The notes below the pieces were generated by a model that searched no databases, was not told the origin of the DNA, and was given only the letters and a program-made list of their open reading frames with translations. From NCBI RefSeq assembly GCF_018882205.1, contig NZ_JACVOU010000005.1, positions 62,001 to 126,000 of the forward strand: a stretch of DNA of 64,000 nt, given 5' to 3'. Position numbers and translations under genes: made by a program. Numbering within the stretch: position 1 is the stretch's first letter; each line of letters opens with the position of its first letter. Source of the stretch: Polynucleobacter bastaniensis (GTDB lineage Bacteria; Pseudomonadota; Gammaproteobacteria; Burkholderiales; Burkholderiaceae). This document shows positions 21,811-31,663 of this stretch, one piece after another.

Positions 21811-22293
21811 TTAAGCCTTCCGCGCAATCGTGCTGGTGCGAGCGATCTTGGATTGCAACTGAATAATTCCGTAGATCAAAGCCTCTGCAGTTGGAGGGCA
21901 ACCAGGAACATAAATATCGACTGGCACGATGCGGTCACAGCCGCGCACAACTGAATACGAGTTATGGTAATAACCACCACCATTGGCACAAGAGCCCATG
22001 GAGATCACCCAGCGTGGCTCAGGCATTTGATCGTAGACCTTGCGAAGGGCCGGAGCCATCTTGTTACATAAAGTACCGGCCACAATCATTAAATCGGATT
22101 GACGAGGCGATGGGCGAAACACCACACCAAAGCGATCCAAGTCGTAACGGGAAGCGCCTGCGTGCATCATTTCCACAGCGCAGCAGGCCAGACCGAATGT
22201 CATTGGCCATAAAGAACCATTACGAGTCCAATTAATTAACTGGTCCGCAGTAGTGGTAACAAATCCTTCTTTGAGAACGCCTTCTAATGCCAT
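21811..22293 (-). CDS. nuoB: NADH-quinone oxidoreductase subunit B
   Basis: A 160-residue subunit holding the terminal [4Fe-4S] cluster N2 that reduces quinone. The start at ATG 22293 ([10 protein letters not shown]) is preceded by GGGAG and matches the family; the frame remains open upstream to 22392 but that part overlaps nuoA and is not family-like. Cluster ligands are the tandem Cys37-Cys38 in [10 protein letters not shown], the Cys in MGSCANGGG and the Cys in [11 protein letters not shown]. It begins five bases after nuoA. Confidence 0.96.
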
Positions 22294-22298
22294 ATCGA

Positions 22299-22658
22299 TC
22301 ACTCCCAGTCGAGAGCGCCCTTTTTCCAGATATATACAAAGCCCACGATAAATTCCAATAGGAAAATCACCATAGAGGCATAACCAAACCAACCAATATC
22401 ACGCAGAGCCACACCCCAAGGAAACAGGAATGCTGTTTCTAAGTCAAATAAGATAAATAGGATTGCGATGAGGTAGTAGCGTACGTCGAACTTCATACGA
22501 GCATCTTCGAATGCCTCAAAACCGCACTCATAAGGAGACAGTTTTTCGGCATCTGGCTTCGAAGGAGCCAAAATTTTTCCGAGGAACATGGGGACTAAAC
22601 CAACCCCAATACCTACAAGGATAAAAAGCAGAACGGGAAAGTAATTAGCGAGATTCAA
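22299..22658 (-). CDS. nuoA: NADH-quinone oxidoreductase subunit A
   Basis: A 119-residue three-helix membrane subunit and first gene of the nuo operon. [34 protein letters not shown] is diagnostic, with the loop Cys that reports the active/deactive state in other complex I enzymes, and the acidic residues of TM2. About 110 bases upstream ends the tRNA-Leu gene, so the operon promoter lies either in that gap or upstream of secG. Confidence 0.96.
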
Positions 22659-22770
22659 AATGGCCCTGAGTCGTTCGTCCGGTAAATCCTAAGAAGCTAC
22701 AAATTATCAATTACTCCACTACAAAAAACCTTGATTTAGGGCACAAGCCCCCTACAATTTTTTACAAATT

Positions 22771-22855
22771 TGGTGCCGACGGCGAGACTCGAACTCGCAC
22801 AGCCTAAGCCACTACCCCCTCAAGATAGCGTGTCTACCAATTTCACCACGTCGGC
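22771..22855 (-). tRNA. tRNA-Leu (anticodon GAG)
   Basis: On the minus strand the acceptor arm GCCGACG pairs with CGTCGGC, followed by discriminator A and an encoded CCA (22771-22773). The anticodon loop TTGAGGG between CTATC and GGTAG gives GAG. A long variable arm and the T-loop GTTCGAGTC are present. It lies between secG and nuoA, as in other Burkholderiales. Confidence 0.96.
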
Positions 22856-22940
22856 ATCTTGTAAAACTTGTCAATTCTACTGCATTGCACCACTTATTTG
22901 CCTCAAAAATAGCGTTAAAAACTGCTTAAAACCCTATTTT

Positions 22941-23288
22941 TTACTTTGGAACTGCTGGCTTGGTCGGGTCTTGAACTGGAGCTACAGGTGCGGCAGCAGG
23001 GACTGCAACTGGAGCCACGGTGCCAGACAAAATTCCAGGGCTGACTTCCTTTTTATTTCCGATCCAAGTAATGCCTAAAGTGCAAACAAAAAAGATTGCC
23101 GCAAAGATAGCAGTTGTGTGGGAAAGGAAGTTGGCTGAGCCACTGGCGCCAAAAAGACTGCCTGAGGATCCAGAACCAAAAGCAGCTCCCATGTCGGCGC
23201 CTTTGCCCTGCTGAAGCAATACGAGCAAGATTACAGCCAAAGCTGAAATAACCTGTAAAACGATCAATAAAGTCTTAAACCATTCCAT
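22941..23288 (-). CDS. secG: Preprotein translocase subunit SecG
   Basis: A 115-residue inner-membrane protein with two hydrophobic helices: WFKTLLIVLQVISALAVIL, and a second one around FLSHTTAIFAAIFFVCTLGI. Between them is the conserved GKGADMGAAFGSGSSGSLFGASG loop. SecG assists SecYEG-mediated protein export. The C-terminal tail is Pro/Ala/Val-rich low complexity, usual for betaproteobacterial SecG. It follows tpiA by 22 bases. Confidence 0.95.
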   Translation of the reverse strand: MEWFKTLLIVLQVISALAVILLVLLQQGKGADMGAAFGSGSSGSLFGASGSANFLSHTTAIFAAIFFVCTLGITWIGNKKEVSPGILSGTVAPVAVPAAAPVAPVQDPTKPAVPK

Positions 23289-23310
23289 GGCTTATCTCCA
23301 AATAAAAAAT

Positions 23311-24069
23311 CTAGGCCTGACAGATGGCTAAGAATTCCTGAGGGTTCAATGAAGCACCCCCAATCAAACCACCATCAATATCCGGCATTGCAAATAGTTC
23401 AACGGCATTATCAGGCTTGACACTGCCGCCATACAAAATTCCCACATGGGAAGCTACATCCTCATCAAACTCTGCCAACTGCAATCGAATCGCCCTGTGC
23501 ATATCCTGGGCAATTTGAGCGCTGGCTACTTTACCTGTACCAATAGCCCAAACAGGCTCATAGGCAATCAGACAATCCGCCAAACGGTCTTGCAAAATCG
23601 CAACTTGCTTTGAAATTTGACCCCTTACAACCTCAACTTCACGTCCAGAGTTGCGCTCATCCGCAGACTCACCAACACAGATTACGGGAATCATGCCGTT
23701 ATCTAATACCTGCAACGCTTTTTCCGCTACCTGCTCATCAGCCTCCTGATGATGCTGGCGGCGCTCCGAATGCCCCACGATGACGTAGGCACAATTTAAT
23801 TCCTTGAGCATAGCGGCTGCAACATCACCGGTATAAGCTCCCGCCGAATAAGCTGAGGCATCTTGAGCACCTAAGCTTAAAAAAGCTAAAGAGCAATCAC
23901 GAATTAAATCACCACACTGTGACAAATAAGGCGCTGGGGCGCACACCACATACTTACGACCCGCAGGCATCCCCTGCTCCATCCCACGGCAAACGGTCTT
24001 GATCCAGTCTGCATTACTTGCAAAACTGCCATTCATTTTCCAGTTGCCGATAACAGTGATGGGACGCAT
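23311..24069 (-). CDS. tpiA: Triosephosphate isomerase
   Basis: A 252-residue (beta/alpha)8-barrel enzyme that interconverts dihydroxyacetone phosphate and glyceraldehyde 3-phosphate. Catalytic elements are visible: GNWKMNGS with Asn/Lys at residues 8-13, the electrophilic His in VGHSERR, the catalytic Glu in AYEPVWAIGTGK, and the phosphate-binding YGGSVKPDN. It starts 16 bases after the quinone oxidoreductase gene and is followed by secG. Confidence 0.97.
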   Translation of the reverse strand: MRPITVIGNWKMNGSFASNADWIKTVCRGMEQGMPAGRKYVVCAPAPYLSQCGDLIRDCSLAFLSLGAQDASAYSAGAYTGDVAAAMLKELNCAYVIVGHSERRQHHQEADEQVAEKALQVLDNGMIPVICVGESADERNSGREVEVVRGQISKQVAILQDRLADCLIAYEPVWAIGTGKVASAQIAQDMHRAIRLQLAEFDEDVASHVGILYGGSVKPDNAVELFAMPDIDGGLIGGASLNPQEFLAICQA

Positions 24070-24085
24070 AAATCTAGCTCAACAC

Positions 24086-25084
24086 TTAAACGGTCAACAC
24101 AATCTTGCCAACGTGCTCAGAAGACTCCATCAAACGATGGGCATCAGCTGCTTGGTCCAAGGTAAATGTTTTATAAATCACTGGCTTTAACTTACCCGCA
24201 TCTAGCAAAGGCCAGATATGGGCATGCAACTGCTGGGTAATCTGCTTCTTAAATGACACTGGACGTGGACGTAATGTGGAACCAGTAATGGTCAAGCGAC
24301 GACGCAAAATTTGATTCGTACTCACTTCAGCTTTTGATCCACCCTGAATTGCAATGATCACAATACGACCATCATCAGCTAGGCAATCGATTTCTTTTTG
24401 TACGTAAGCGCCAGTAACCATATCCAAGATGACATTGACACCCTTGCCGTCAGTTGCCTTCTTTACTTCCTCAACAAAGTCTTGAGTCTTGTAGTTGATC
24501 GCCAAGTCAGCACCTAAAGCTACACAAGCAGCGCACTTTTCATCAGTACCGGCTGTCACAAATACTTTATGACCTAAGGCTTTCGCAATCAAAATCGCGG
24601 TAACACCGATACCGCTCGAGCCACCTTGAACTAATAAAGTTTCGCCTTCAGATAGTTGGCCACGCATGAAGACATTGCTCCACACGGTGTAAAACGTTTC
24701 TGGCAATGCGGCAGCCTCTTGATCGGTAAATCCTTTTGGATAAGGCAAGCATTGCGCTATGGGAGCAATGCACAAATCTGCATAACCACCACCCTGCACT
24801 AGCGCGCATACCTTATCGCCAAGCTTTAGTCCAAACAGATTGTCGGCGTGAGCTAAGTCACCGCCAACAATTTCGCCAGCCACTTCGAGGCCAGGAATAT
24901 CAGATGCGCCCGCTGGAACCGGGTAATGGCCTTTACGTTGCAAAACGTCTGGACGATTAATTCCAGCAGCCAAAACACGAATCAAAATCTCGCCTGATCC
25001 AGCACTAGGAAGAACTGGATCAGGACGAGTGGCAGACACCAGCATTTCTGGTGCGCCAAATTCTTTGATTTCTATTACGCGCAT
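24086..25084 (-). CDS. NAD(P)H-quinone oxidoreductase (zinc-free MDR family, PIG3-like)
   Basis: A 332-residue medium-chain dehydrogenase/reductase without zinc-ligand Cys clusters. The GroES-like N-terminal domain contains AAGINRPDVLQRKGHYP. The Rossmann fold carries LVQGGSSGIGVTAILIAKALG (about residues 151-171), and the NADPH-specific region follows. The PIG3/TP53I3-type family reduces quinones or enones with NADPH in the cytoplasm. It lies 27 bases after pnp on the same strand and may be part of a pnp-tpiA-secG transcript. The true substrate is unknown. Confidence 0.88.
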   Translation of the reverse strand: MRVIEIKEFGAPEMLVSATRPDPVLPSAGSGEILIRVLAAGINRPDVLQRKGHYPVPAGASDIPGLEVAGEIVGGDLAHADNLFGLKLGDKVCALVQGGGYADLCIAPIAQCLPYPKGFTDQEAAALPETFYTVWSNVFMRGQLSEGETLLVQGGSSGIGVTAILIAKALGHKVFVTAGTDEKCAACVALGADLAINYKTQDFVEEVKKATDGKGVNVILDMVTGAYVQKEIDCLADDGRIVIIAIQGGSKAEVSTNQILRRRLTITGSTLRPRPVSFKKQITQQLHAHIWPLLDAGKLKPVIYKTFTLDQAADAHRLMESSEHVGKIVLTV

Positions 25085-25111
25085 ATGAATTCCGCTTGCT
25101 AAATAAACTAG

Positions 25112-27277
25112 TTAAGCGTTTTCGTCAGATGCGGGAGCAGCTTCAGCAGTAGCTTCAGCACCTGCCAAAGGAGCAATCGTGCCACCCTCGTCAGCCATCG
25201 CAGCCTTGAGAGATAAACGTAAACGACCACGCTCATCAGCAGCCAACAACTTCACACGAACCACTTGGCCTTCTGCTAAATAGTCTTTCACTTCTTTTAC
25301 ACGCTCATTAGAAATTTCTGAGATGTGCAAAAGACCGTCTTTACCTGGAAGAATATTTACCAAAGCGCCGAACTCAAGTAACTTCACTACTGGACCTTCG
25401 TAGATCTTGCCTACTTCAGCTTCAGCAGTAATGCCTTCGATGCGTGCTTTTGCTTCGGCCATGCCTTCAGCAGAGGTAGAGGCAATCGTTACAGTGCCAT
25501 CGTCTTTAATGTCGATGCTGCAACCAGTTTCTTTAGTCAAAGCTTGAATAGTTGCGCCGCCCTTGCCGATTACTTCACGAATCTTGTCTGGATGAATCTT
25601 GAAAGAAACCATACGCGGAGCATGTGCAGACAATTCAGTACGAACTGAACCCATTGCTTCTTGCATCTTGCTCAAAATATGCAAACGACCTTCTTTAGCT
25701 TGAGCTAATGCAACTTGCATGATTTCTTTTGTGATGCCTTGAACTTTAATGTCCATTTGCAAAGCAGTAATGCCGTTAGCAGTACCTGCAACTTTAAAGT
25801 CCATATCGCCCAAGTGATCTTCATCACCCAAGATGTCTGTCAACACGGCAAAACGGTTGCCATCCAAAATCAAGCCCATTGCAACACCAGCAACGTGCGC
25901 TTTAACTGGAACACCAGCGTCCATCATTGCCAAACAACCACCGCAAACGGAAGCCATGGATGAGGAGCCATTGGACTCAGTGATTTCTGAAACCACACGA
26001 ATGCTGTATGCAAAATCTTCTGCACTTGGCAACACTGGAATCAATGCACGTTTAGCTAAACGACCGTGACCAATTTCACGACGCTTAGGGCTACCTACAC
26101 GACCTGTTTCGCCAGTAGCGAACGGAGGCATGTTGTAGTGGAACATGAAGCGATCACGGTACTCACCTTCGAGCGCATCAATGATCTGCTCATCACGTGC
26201 AGTACCTAAAGTAGCCACTACAAGAGCCTGCGTCTCACCACGGGTAAACAATGCTGAGCCGTGCGTGCGTGGCAATACACCATTACGAATTTCGATTGGA
26301 CGAACGGTACGTGTGTCACGACCATCAATACGTGGCTCACCATTCAAAATCTGGCTACGAACAATCTTCGCTTCGATTTCAAACATGATGTCGCTAACAG
26401 CAACCGCATCAACATCACCATCTTCAGCTAGCTTAGCTAGAACTGTTTTGGAGATTTCTTTGAGCTTGTCTGAACGAGCGCCTTTTTGACGAATCTGATA
26501 GGCCTCACGCAATGGCGCTTCAGCCAATGCAGTCACCTTAGCAATGAATGGCTCGTCTTTAGGGGCAGCAGACCAATCCCACTCTGGCTTGCCAGCTTCG
26601 CGCACTAGATCATTAATTGCGTTGATCGCAGTTTGCATTTGGTCATGGCCATATACAACCGCACCCAACATGATTTCTTCGGACAGCTGATTAGCTTCAG
26701 ACTCAACCATCAACACGGCAGCTTGTGTACCAGCAACAATTAAATCCATTTCGCTAGTAGCTTGCTCTGAACGAGTTGGGTTCAAGAGGTATTGGCCATT
26801 AGCGTAACCAACACGAGCAGCGCCAACTGGACCGGCAAATGGAATACCTGAAACAGCTAAGGCTGCAGATGCAGCGATCAATGCAGGAATATCAGCAGGA
26901 ACGTCTGGGTTGATAGACAAGACATGCACCACAACCTGAACTTCATTCAAGAAGCCTTCTGGAAACAATGGACGCAATGGACGATCGATCAAACGGGAGA
27001 TCAATGTCTCACCTTCGGATGGACGGCCTTCACGACGGAAGAAGCCACCAGGAATTTTTCCTGCGGCGTAAGTTTTCTCTAAGTAATCAACAGTCAATGG
27101 GAAAAATGATTGGCCTGGCTTAGCGGATTTAGAGGCAACTACTGTGCCCATTACTACTGTGTCATCCACATTAACTATGACAGCACCACCAGATTGACGA
27201 GCAATCTCGCCTGTTTCCATGATTACCTGATGATTGCCCCATTGAAACGTCTTTACTGCTTTTTTAAACATCGTCAT
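25112..27277 (-). CDS. pnp: Polyribonucleotide nucleotidyltransferase (PNPase)
   Basis: A 721-residue trimeric 3'-5' phosphorolytic exoribonuclease of the RNA degradosome. The start at ATG 27277 has GGAG nine bases upstream; an in-frame start at 27301 is further from any site. Two RNase PH domains are present (first [20 protein letters not shown]; second [18 protein letters not shown] region and [12 protein letters not shown]). A KH domain ([19 protein letters not shown]) and an S1 domain ([19 protein letters not shown]) follow. It lies downstream of rpsO, the usual rpsO-pnp arrangement, separated by structured RNA. Confidence 0.96.
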   Translation of the reverse strand: MTMFKKAVKTFQWGNHQVIMETGEIARQSGGAVIVNVDDTVVMGTVVASKSAKPGQSFFPLTVDYLEKTYAAGKIPGGFFRREGRPSEGETLISRLIDRPLRPLFPEGFLNEVQVVVHVLSINPDVPADIPALIAASAALAVSGIPFAGPVGAARVGYANGQYLLNPTRSEQATSEMDLIVAGTQAAVLMVESEANQLSEEIMLGAVVYGHDQMQTAINAINDLVREAGKPEWDWSAAPKDEPFIAKVTALAEAPLREAYQIRQKGARSDKLKEISKTVLAKLAEDGDVDAVAVSDIMFEIEAKIVRSQILNGEPRIDGRDTRTVRPIEIRNGVLPRTHGSALFTRGETQALVVATLGTARDEQIIDALEGEYRDRFMFHYNMPPFATGETGRVGSPKRREIGHGRLAKRALIPVLPSAEDFAYSIRVVSEITESNGSSSMASVCGGCLAMMDAGVPVKAHVAGVAMGLILDGNRFAVLTDILGDEDHLGDMDFKVAGTANGITALQMDIKVQGITKEIMQVALAQAKEGRLHILSKMQEAMGSVRTELSAHAPRMVSFKIHPDKIREVIGKGGATIQALTKETGCSIDIKDDGTVTIASTSAEGMAEAKARIEGITAEAEVGKIYEGPVVKLLEFGALVNILPGKDGLLHISEISNERVKEVKDYLAEGQVVRVKLLAADERGRLRLSLKAAMADEGGTIAPLAGAEATAEAAPASDENA

Positions 27278-27325
27278 TCTGATCTTCTCCAAATTGTTCA
27301 CGTAAAAGCCACATGGATTTCACGC

Positions 27326-27360
27326 TTGTCGCGGGATAAAGCAGTGTCGCGACAACACTG
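27326..27360 (-). promoter_or_regulatory. Structured pnp leader, possible RNase III/PNPase autoregulation hairpin
   Basis: In the pnp 5' leader, TTGTCGCG (27326-27333) and CGCGACAA (27348-27355) form an eight-base-pair stem with a 14-base loop. A competing stem pairs CAGTGT (27342-27347) with ACACTG (27355-27360). In E. coli the pnp leader hairpin is cut by RNase III and then destroyed by PNPase for autoregulation. The same role here is inference from position. Confidence 0.45.
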
Positions 27361-27469
27361 GAGCGTTTGAAGATCACAAGGGATGCCATTCCAGGGAGAC
27401 ACTGGATTTCACAACCCAGAAACTCATTGGAATGACACGATCCCCTACACAAATAATCTTGAAGCGCCC

Positions 27470-27531
27470 AAAAAACATGCCATCTGCTTAAGACTGATTC
27501 TGTGACGAAACAACCCTAAGATAGATGGCAT
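27470..27531 (-). terminator. Probable rpsO terminator or read-through attenuator
   Basis: On the minus strand a nine-base stem ATGCCATCT (27531-27523) pairs with AGATGGCAT (27485-27477) around a long internal region. It is followed by GTTTTTT. It starts 17 bases after the rpsO stop. The E. coli rpsO-pnp operon has a leaky terminator in the same place; the long loop makes strength uncertain. Confidence 0.5.
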
Positions 27532-27548
27532 TGCAATACCGATAAGAA

Positions 27549-27818
27549 TTACTTACGGAGACCTAATTTCTCGATCAACGCGCGATAACGACCCAAATCC
27601 TTGCCTTTGAGATAATCCAAAAGGCGGCGACGGCGTGAAACCATCTTCAACAAACCACGACGGCTGTGATGATCTTTAGCGTTGGCTTTGAAATGGGGGG
27701 TTAATTCATTGATGCGGGCTGTTAGCAATGAAACTTGAACTTCAGGGCTACCCGTATCGTTTGCGCTGCGCGCGTTATCTTTGACGATTTCCGCCGTTTT
27801 AATATCAGCAACTGCCAT
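27549..27818 (-). CDS. rpsO: 30S ribosomal protein S15
   Basis: An 89-residue protein of exact family length. The start at ATG 27818 is preceded by AAGGAG seven bases upstream; the ATG two codons earlier lies directly against that site and is unlikely. Conserved [24 protein letters not shown] and [22 protein letters not shown] contact 16S rRNA helices in the central domain. S15 represses its own translation in E. coli by binding its leader. A regulatory leader is possible in the roughly 220 bases upstream but was not resolved. Confidence 0.97.
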   Translation of the reverse strand: MAVADIKTAEIVKDNARSANDTGSPEVQVSLLTARINELTPHFKANAKDHHSRRGLLKMVSRRRRLLDYLKGKDLGRYRALIEKLGLRK

Positions 27819-28045
27819 TTTCATACTCCTTACTTGCGAACACTTGAGCTTTCACCCAACTTGTGTCGTGCATTTATTAATCAAATAAAACAAAAAAAAG
27901 CTTTAAAATCAAAGCCCTCGAATTGTAGCAGATCCACCTTAAATTCCTGGCTCTAAGGCCAGGCACTCAATTCAGGGTTAAGCGGTGAATATTTTGGCAA
28001 GCCCTTGATTTATATGGGAATGATGTTAGAAACACCTTAAAATGC

Positions 28046-29251
28046 CTATTTTTTAGGCAACTCTCCATCAAACCCCCGCTTATAGCCTGGCGGGTACTTT
28101 TGCCACTCCTTGCCGCCCAGCCCCTGCTTGTAGCCATAATCAAACAGGGCTTGCATATAGGCAGTGTCAAACTCAGTCTTATGAGGGAACTTGAAGTCCG
28201 GCCCGATAAAGGCCAAGTTGAAACTGACTCCATCAAGCTGAGTAGTGTGATAAATGCGGTACAGATCCCCAATGCCTTGAGTCTGAATCATGCTAGAAAT
28301 TGCTCTCTGAATGATGCTGAGGGTGCCCCGCTCTGTCTCGCGCCACTCAGGATCCAAGCGGGCATTGCGAATAATGTAGGCGTTACGCTGTTTCTGTAGC
28401 TTGAGTTTCAAATCTTGAGCGCGCTGAGATAAGGCGCTTGGATAGAGGAATACTTGAGTAATAGCACCGCCGTCGACATGCATCTCCTGAAAACTTTGGC
28501 CAGAAACCTCAAAATCGAACATGACTGGTGAAAATGCACCCGGTATCGATGCGGATGCCAGCATGACTTTCCTAAAAAGCTCTAGGGCTTCTGGAGTGCC
28601 GATACTGGCAATCTTGCCCATGTTCCAGACTACAGGCACGCCTGCATCCAAATTGGTTGTCCCAATCAAAAGCCAGCGGTTTTTGGTGGTGTACTCATTT
28701 GCCACCTTCTTCAGAAAATCCTGATCAATGTATTTTGAAATTAATTGAAACAAGGGCGTCGTATCTGATAGGCCATCACTCAAAATGCCAGAAATCAATC
28801 CACGCTCAATGAAGATATCTTGGGGGCCATACTTTGTATAAACATCACGTAAAACGGGATCATATTCTTTTCCCATATAGGCAAAGGGAGCAATTAATGC
28901 GCCGGTACTGATACCAGTGACTAAGTTAAATTGCGGGCGATCGCCGCGCTCAGCCCACCCTATTAATAATCCAGCACCATATGCACCATCATCACCGCCA
29001 CCAGAGAGGGATAAATAATTCGCAGGTACGCTTAAGGTTTTTTCATCCCTAAGCTTAAATCCCGCCTGAATATCCACCGCCATCTGATCCACGCTAGATT
29101 GACTGGCGACCATATAACGTACACCAGTCAGGCCCGCAATTTGTGCTTGGCCCATCTGCTGCGAGGGCACTGCCGCCTTGCGCTGCAAGCTGCTGCAGCC
29201 TATTAATGACAGTATGAAGAGAGTAAAGATGCAGCGAGTTAAGAGAGTCAT
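28046..29251 (-). CDS. Patatin-like phospholipase lipoprotein
   Basis: A 401-residue patatin-family lipid acyl hydrolase with a lipoprotein signal (lipobox LIGC, Cys19), so probably anchored in the outer or inner membrane facing the periplasm. The oxyanion-hole motif GGGDDG is at residues 84-89, the nucleophile motif GISTG at 113-117 (Ser115), and the catalytic Asp in VDGGAITQ near residue 270, making a Ser-Asp dyad. It stands alone, divergent from the SYLF gene, with its own upstream region. The lipid substrate is unknown. Confidence 0.88.
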   Translation of the reverse strand: MTLLTRCIFTLFILSLIGCSSLQRKAAVPSQQMGQAQIAGLTGVRYMVASQSSVDQMAVDIQAGFKLRDEKTLSVPANYLSLSGGGDDGAYGAGLLIGWAERGDRPQFNLVTGISTGALIAPFAYMGKEYDPVLRDVYTKYGPQDIFIERGLISGILSDGLSDTTPLFQLISKYIDQDFLKKVANEYTTKNRWLLIGTTNLDAGVPVVWNMGKIASIGTPEALELFRKVMLASASIPGAFSPVMFDFEVSGQSFQEMHVDGGAITQVFLYPSALSQRAQDLKLKLQKQRNAYIIRNARLDPEWRETERGTLSIIQRAISSMIQTQGIGDLYRIYHTTQLDGVSFNLAFIGPDFKFPHKTEFDTAYMQALFDYGYKQGLGGKEWQKYPPGYKRGFDGELPKK

Positions 29252-29336
29252 ATTGGTTTGTTATTGGACAAGAGGGCTTGTTGGAGTATAAAGATGGAAT
29301 TCATCAATTGCGGAAATACAGCAGAGGAAAAAATCA

Positions 29337-29930
29337 ATGCGAACTAAATTCATCCAAGCATTAGCCTATAGTCTATTAGCCTTATCCCCTGCACTCAGTT
29401 TTGCGCAATTTTCAAATCCATTTGCCGCCGAGAAAACAATTGCCCAGCAACGCCAGGACATTCTCAAAAAGAGCGAAGATACTCTGAAAGCACTCTACCA
29501 AGCTCAACCCAAAGCAAAAGAGGTGATTGAGAAATCTGTCGGTTACGCCACCTTTAGCAACTTTGGCATGAAGATTCTGATTGCTGGCGGCGGAACTGGT
29601 AGCGGCGTTGTCATTCCAAAGGATGGCGCTAAACCTGTTTACATGAACATGGCTGAAGTACAAGCTGGACTTGGTATTGGAATTAAATCCTTCCAAAATA
29701 TTTTCGCATTTCAAACCCAAGCCGCTATGAATGACTTCGTTAATTCCGGTTGGACATTTGGCGGCCAAGTTACTGCTGCCGCTAAGTATGAGGCTAATGG
29801 TAGCGCATACCAAGATGCCACTACTGTAGCACCCGGCGTATTAATGTATCAACTGACAGACTCGGGCCTTGCCGCAGAAATCACTGGCAAGGGCACCAAA
29901 TATTACAAAAACACAGATCTAAATAAGTAG
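29337..29930 (+). CDS. SYLF-domain (Ysc84-like) lipid-binding protein, secreted
   Basis: A 197-residue protein with a Sec signal peptide (cleavage near SFA-QFSNP, residue 23) and a SYLF domain. The domain is marked by EKSVGYATFSNFGMKILIAGGGTGSGVVI and LGIGIKSFQNIFAF. SYLF domains bind phosphoinositides in eukaryotes; bacterial members are periplasmic and uncharacterised. It faces away from the patatin-like gene, and a functional link between the two through lipids is only a guess. It is convergent with leuA. Confidence 0.82.
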   Translation: MRTKFIQALAYSLLALSPALSFAQFSNPFAAEKTIAQQRQDILKKSEDTLKALYQAQPKAKEVIEKSVGYATFSNFGMKILIAGGGTGSGVVIPKDGAKPVYMNMAEVQAGLGIGIKSFQNIFAFQTQAAMNDFVNSGWTFGGQVTAAAKYEANGSAYQDATTVAPGVLMYQLTDSGLAAEITGKGTKYYKNTDLNK

Positions 29931-29968
29931 GTCATCAGGATAGGGTCTATAGATGACACCGAAAACTT

Positions 29969-31516
29969 TTAAGGCGTCATCTGCGCATTGAGCTTAGCTT
30001 GGCTAGGATCATGCAATTTATTTAAGGCTGACAAATAGGCTTTCGCTGAAGCTGCAATGATGTCTGGATCAGTGCCGACTCCATTTACAATGCGCCCACC
30101 CTTTGCAAGTCTGACAGTAACCTCACCCTGAGATTGCGTACCTGAGGTGATTGCATTTACAGAGTAGAGTAATTGCTCTACCCCGCTCTTTACGATCTGC
30201 TCTATAGCGTTCAAGCTCGCGTCCACTGGTCCATTACCTTCAGCCTCAGAGCTCGCTTCTTTGTCGCCAACCCGAAAAGTCACTTTAGACTTCGGACGCT
30301 CACCCGTTTCAGAATGCTGACTTATAGAAATGAATTTATAAAATTCACCTTCTTCAGCTGCAGCAGAATCCGACATGATGGCAATAATATCTTCATCAAA
30401 GATTTCTGATTTTTGATCAGCTAGCGTCTTGAAGCGGACAAAAGCTTCATTCAAATCCGCTTCAGCTTCAATCGCAATGCCTAACTCTTGTAAGCGCTGT
30501 TTGAAAGCATTGCGACCAGATAACTTGCCGAGCACAATCTTATTGGCAGACCAGCCCACATCTTCCGCGCGCATGATCTCGTAGGTATCTCGATTCTTTA
30601 AGATGCCGTCTTGATGAATTCCTGAAGTGTGCGCAAACGCGTTGGCGCCTACAACTGCCTTGTTAGGCTGAACAACGAAACCAGTAATTTGCGAGACCAA
30701 CTTTGATGCAGGAACAATTTGAGTCGCATCAATACCGCACACCATATCAAAATAATCTTTGCGCGTGCGCAAGGCCATGACAATTTCTTCTAATGCTGTA
30801 TTACCAGCACGTTCACCCAAGCCGTTAACAGTGCACTCAATTTGACGCGCACCACCAATTTTGACACCAGCTAAAGAGTTGGCGACAGCCATACCCAAGT
30901 CATTATGGCAATGCACAGACCACACAGCTTTATCAGAGTTAGGAACTCGGGTACGCAAGGTCTTGATGAACTCACCATATAACTCAGGAGTAGCGTAGCC
31001 TACGGTGTCGGGAATGTTGATGGTGGTAGCACCCTCATTGATAACTCCTTCAACTACTCTGCACAGAAAATCCATTTCTGAGCGATAGCCATCTTCTGCT
31101 GAGAACTCCACATCCTCAGCCAAGTTTCTTGCAAAACGAATGGAGCGTTTTGCTTGCTCCAACACCTCTTCTGGAGACATGCGCAATTTCACGGCCATAT
31201 GTAATGGACTAGTTGCCAAAAATGCATGAATCCGTTTTGCATTAGCGGCCTTCAACGCATCAGCAGCTCGAGTAATATCTTTATCGTTAGCGCGTGCAAG
31301 TGAGCAGACAATAGAATCTTTTACAGCTGCTGCTACTGCAGAGATTGCCTGGAAGTCACCTTCGGAGCTCGCCGCAAATCCAGCTTCGATCACATCAACC
31401 TTGAGACGCTCTAATTGGCGTGCAATACGAACCTTCTCGTCCTTGGTCATAGAAGCGCCAGGTGATTGTTCACCATCACGTAAGGTGGTATCAAAAATGA
31501 TTACTTTGTCGCTCAT
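29969..31516 (-). CDS. leuA: 2-isopropylmalate synthase
   Basis: A 515-residue enzyme for the first committed step of leucine synthesis: 2-oxoisovalerate plus acetyl-CoA to 2-isopropylmalate. ATG 31516 ([20 protein letters not shown]) has GGAGAG seven bases upstream. The catalytic barrel shows [16 protein letters not shown], the metal-binding [16 protein letters not shown] and [30 protein letters not shown] is in the linker, and a C-terminal LeuA-dimer domain binds leucine for feedback inhibition. It is the last gene of the ilv-psd-pssA-leu cluster and is preceded by a leucine-rich leader peptide and terminator. Confidence 0.96.
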   Translation of the reverse strand: MSDKVIIFDTTLRDGEQSPGASMTKDEKVRIARQLERLKVDVIEAGFAASSEGDFQAISAVAAAVKDSIVCSLARANDKDITRAADALKAANAKRIHAFLATSPLHMAVKLRMSPEEVLEQAKRSIRFARNLAEDVEFSAEDGYRSEMDFLCRVVEGVINEGATTINIPDTVGYATPELYGEFIKTLRTRVPNSDKAVWSVHCHNDLGMAVANSLAGVKIGGARQIECTVNGLGERAGNTALEEIVMALRTRKDYFDMVCGIDATQIVPASKLVSQITGFVVQPNKAVVGANAFAHTSGIHQDGILKNRDTYEIMRAEDVGWSANKIVLGKLSGRNAFKQRLQELGIAIEAEADLNEAFVRFKTLADQKSEIFDEDIIAIMSDSAAAEEGEFYKFISISQHSETGERPKSKVTFRVGDKEASSEAEGNGPVDASLNAIEQIVKSGVEQLLYSVNAITSGTQSQGEVTVRLAKGGRIVNGVGTDPDIIAASAKAYLSALNKLHDPSQAKLNAQMTP

Positions 31517-31592
31517 CACTACTCTCCAGTTCAATATTGCTTAATTATGCTTACTGCTGATTCATGGTGACTAATTATTGATTACTAAGCCT

Positions 31593-31622
31593 AAAAACAA
31601 AAACCCCAGCAATTTGCTGGGG
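31593..31622 (-). terminator. Attenuator terminator before leuA
   Basis: On the minus strand CCCCAGCA (31622-31615) pairs with TGCTGGGG (31611-31604) around a three-base loop, followed by TTTTTGTTTTT. It lies between the leucine-rich leader peptide and leuA, 77 bases before the leuA start, so it must be read through for leuA expression. Confidence 0.88.
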
Positions 31623-31635
31623 CTGGTATGTCGTG

Positions 31636-31663
31636 GTTAATGAATTACTTTAATCTCATTAAC
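31636..31663 (-). promoter_or_regulatory. Pre-terminator hairpin in the leuA leader
   Basis: The inverted repeat GTTAATGA (31636-31643) / TCATTAAC (31656-31663) forms an eight-base-pair stem directly after the leader peptide stop codon. In an attenuator this position fits a pause hairpin or a segment masked by the ribosome at the stop. Its exact role is inferred. Confidence 0.55.

Noticed and set aside
22294..22392. N-terminal extension of the nuoB frame by 33 codons
   Set aside because: It overlaps nuoA in another frame, is not NuoB-like, and the inner ATG has a good ribosome site.
27946..27963. CCTGGC / GCCAGG hairpin downstream of the patatin-like gene
   Set aside because: Six-base stem without a T-tract on the minus strand; too weak to call a terminator.
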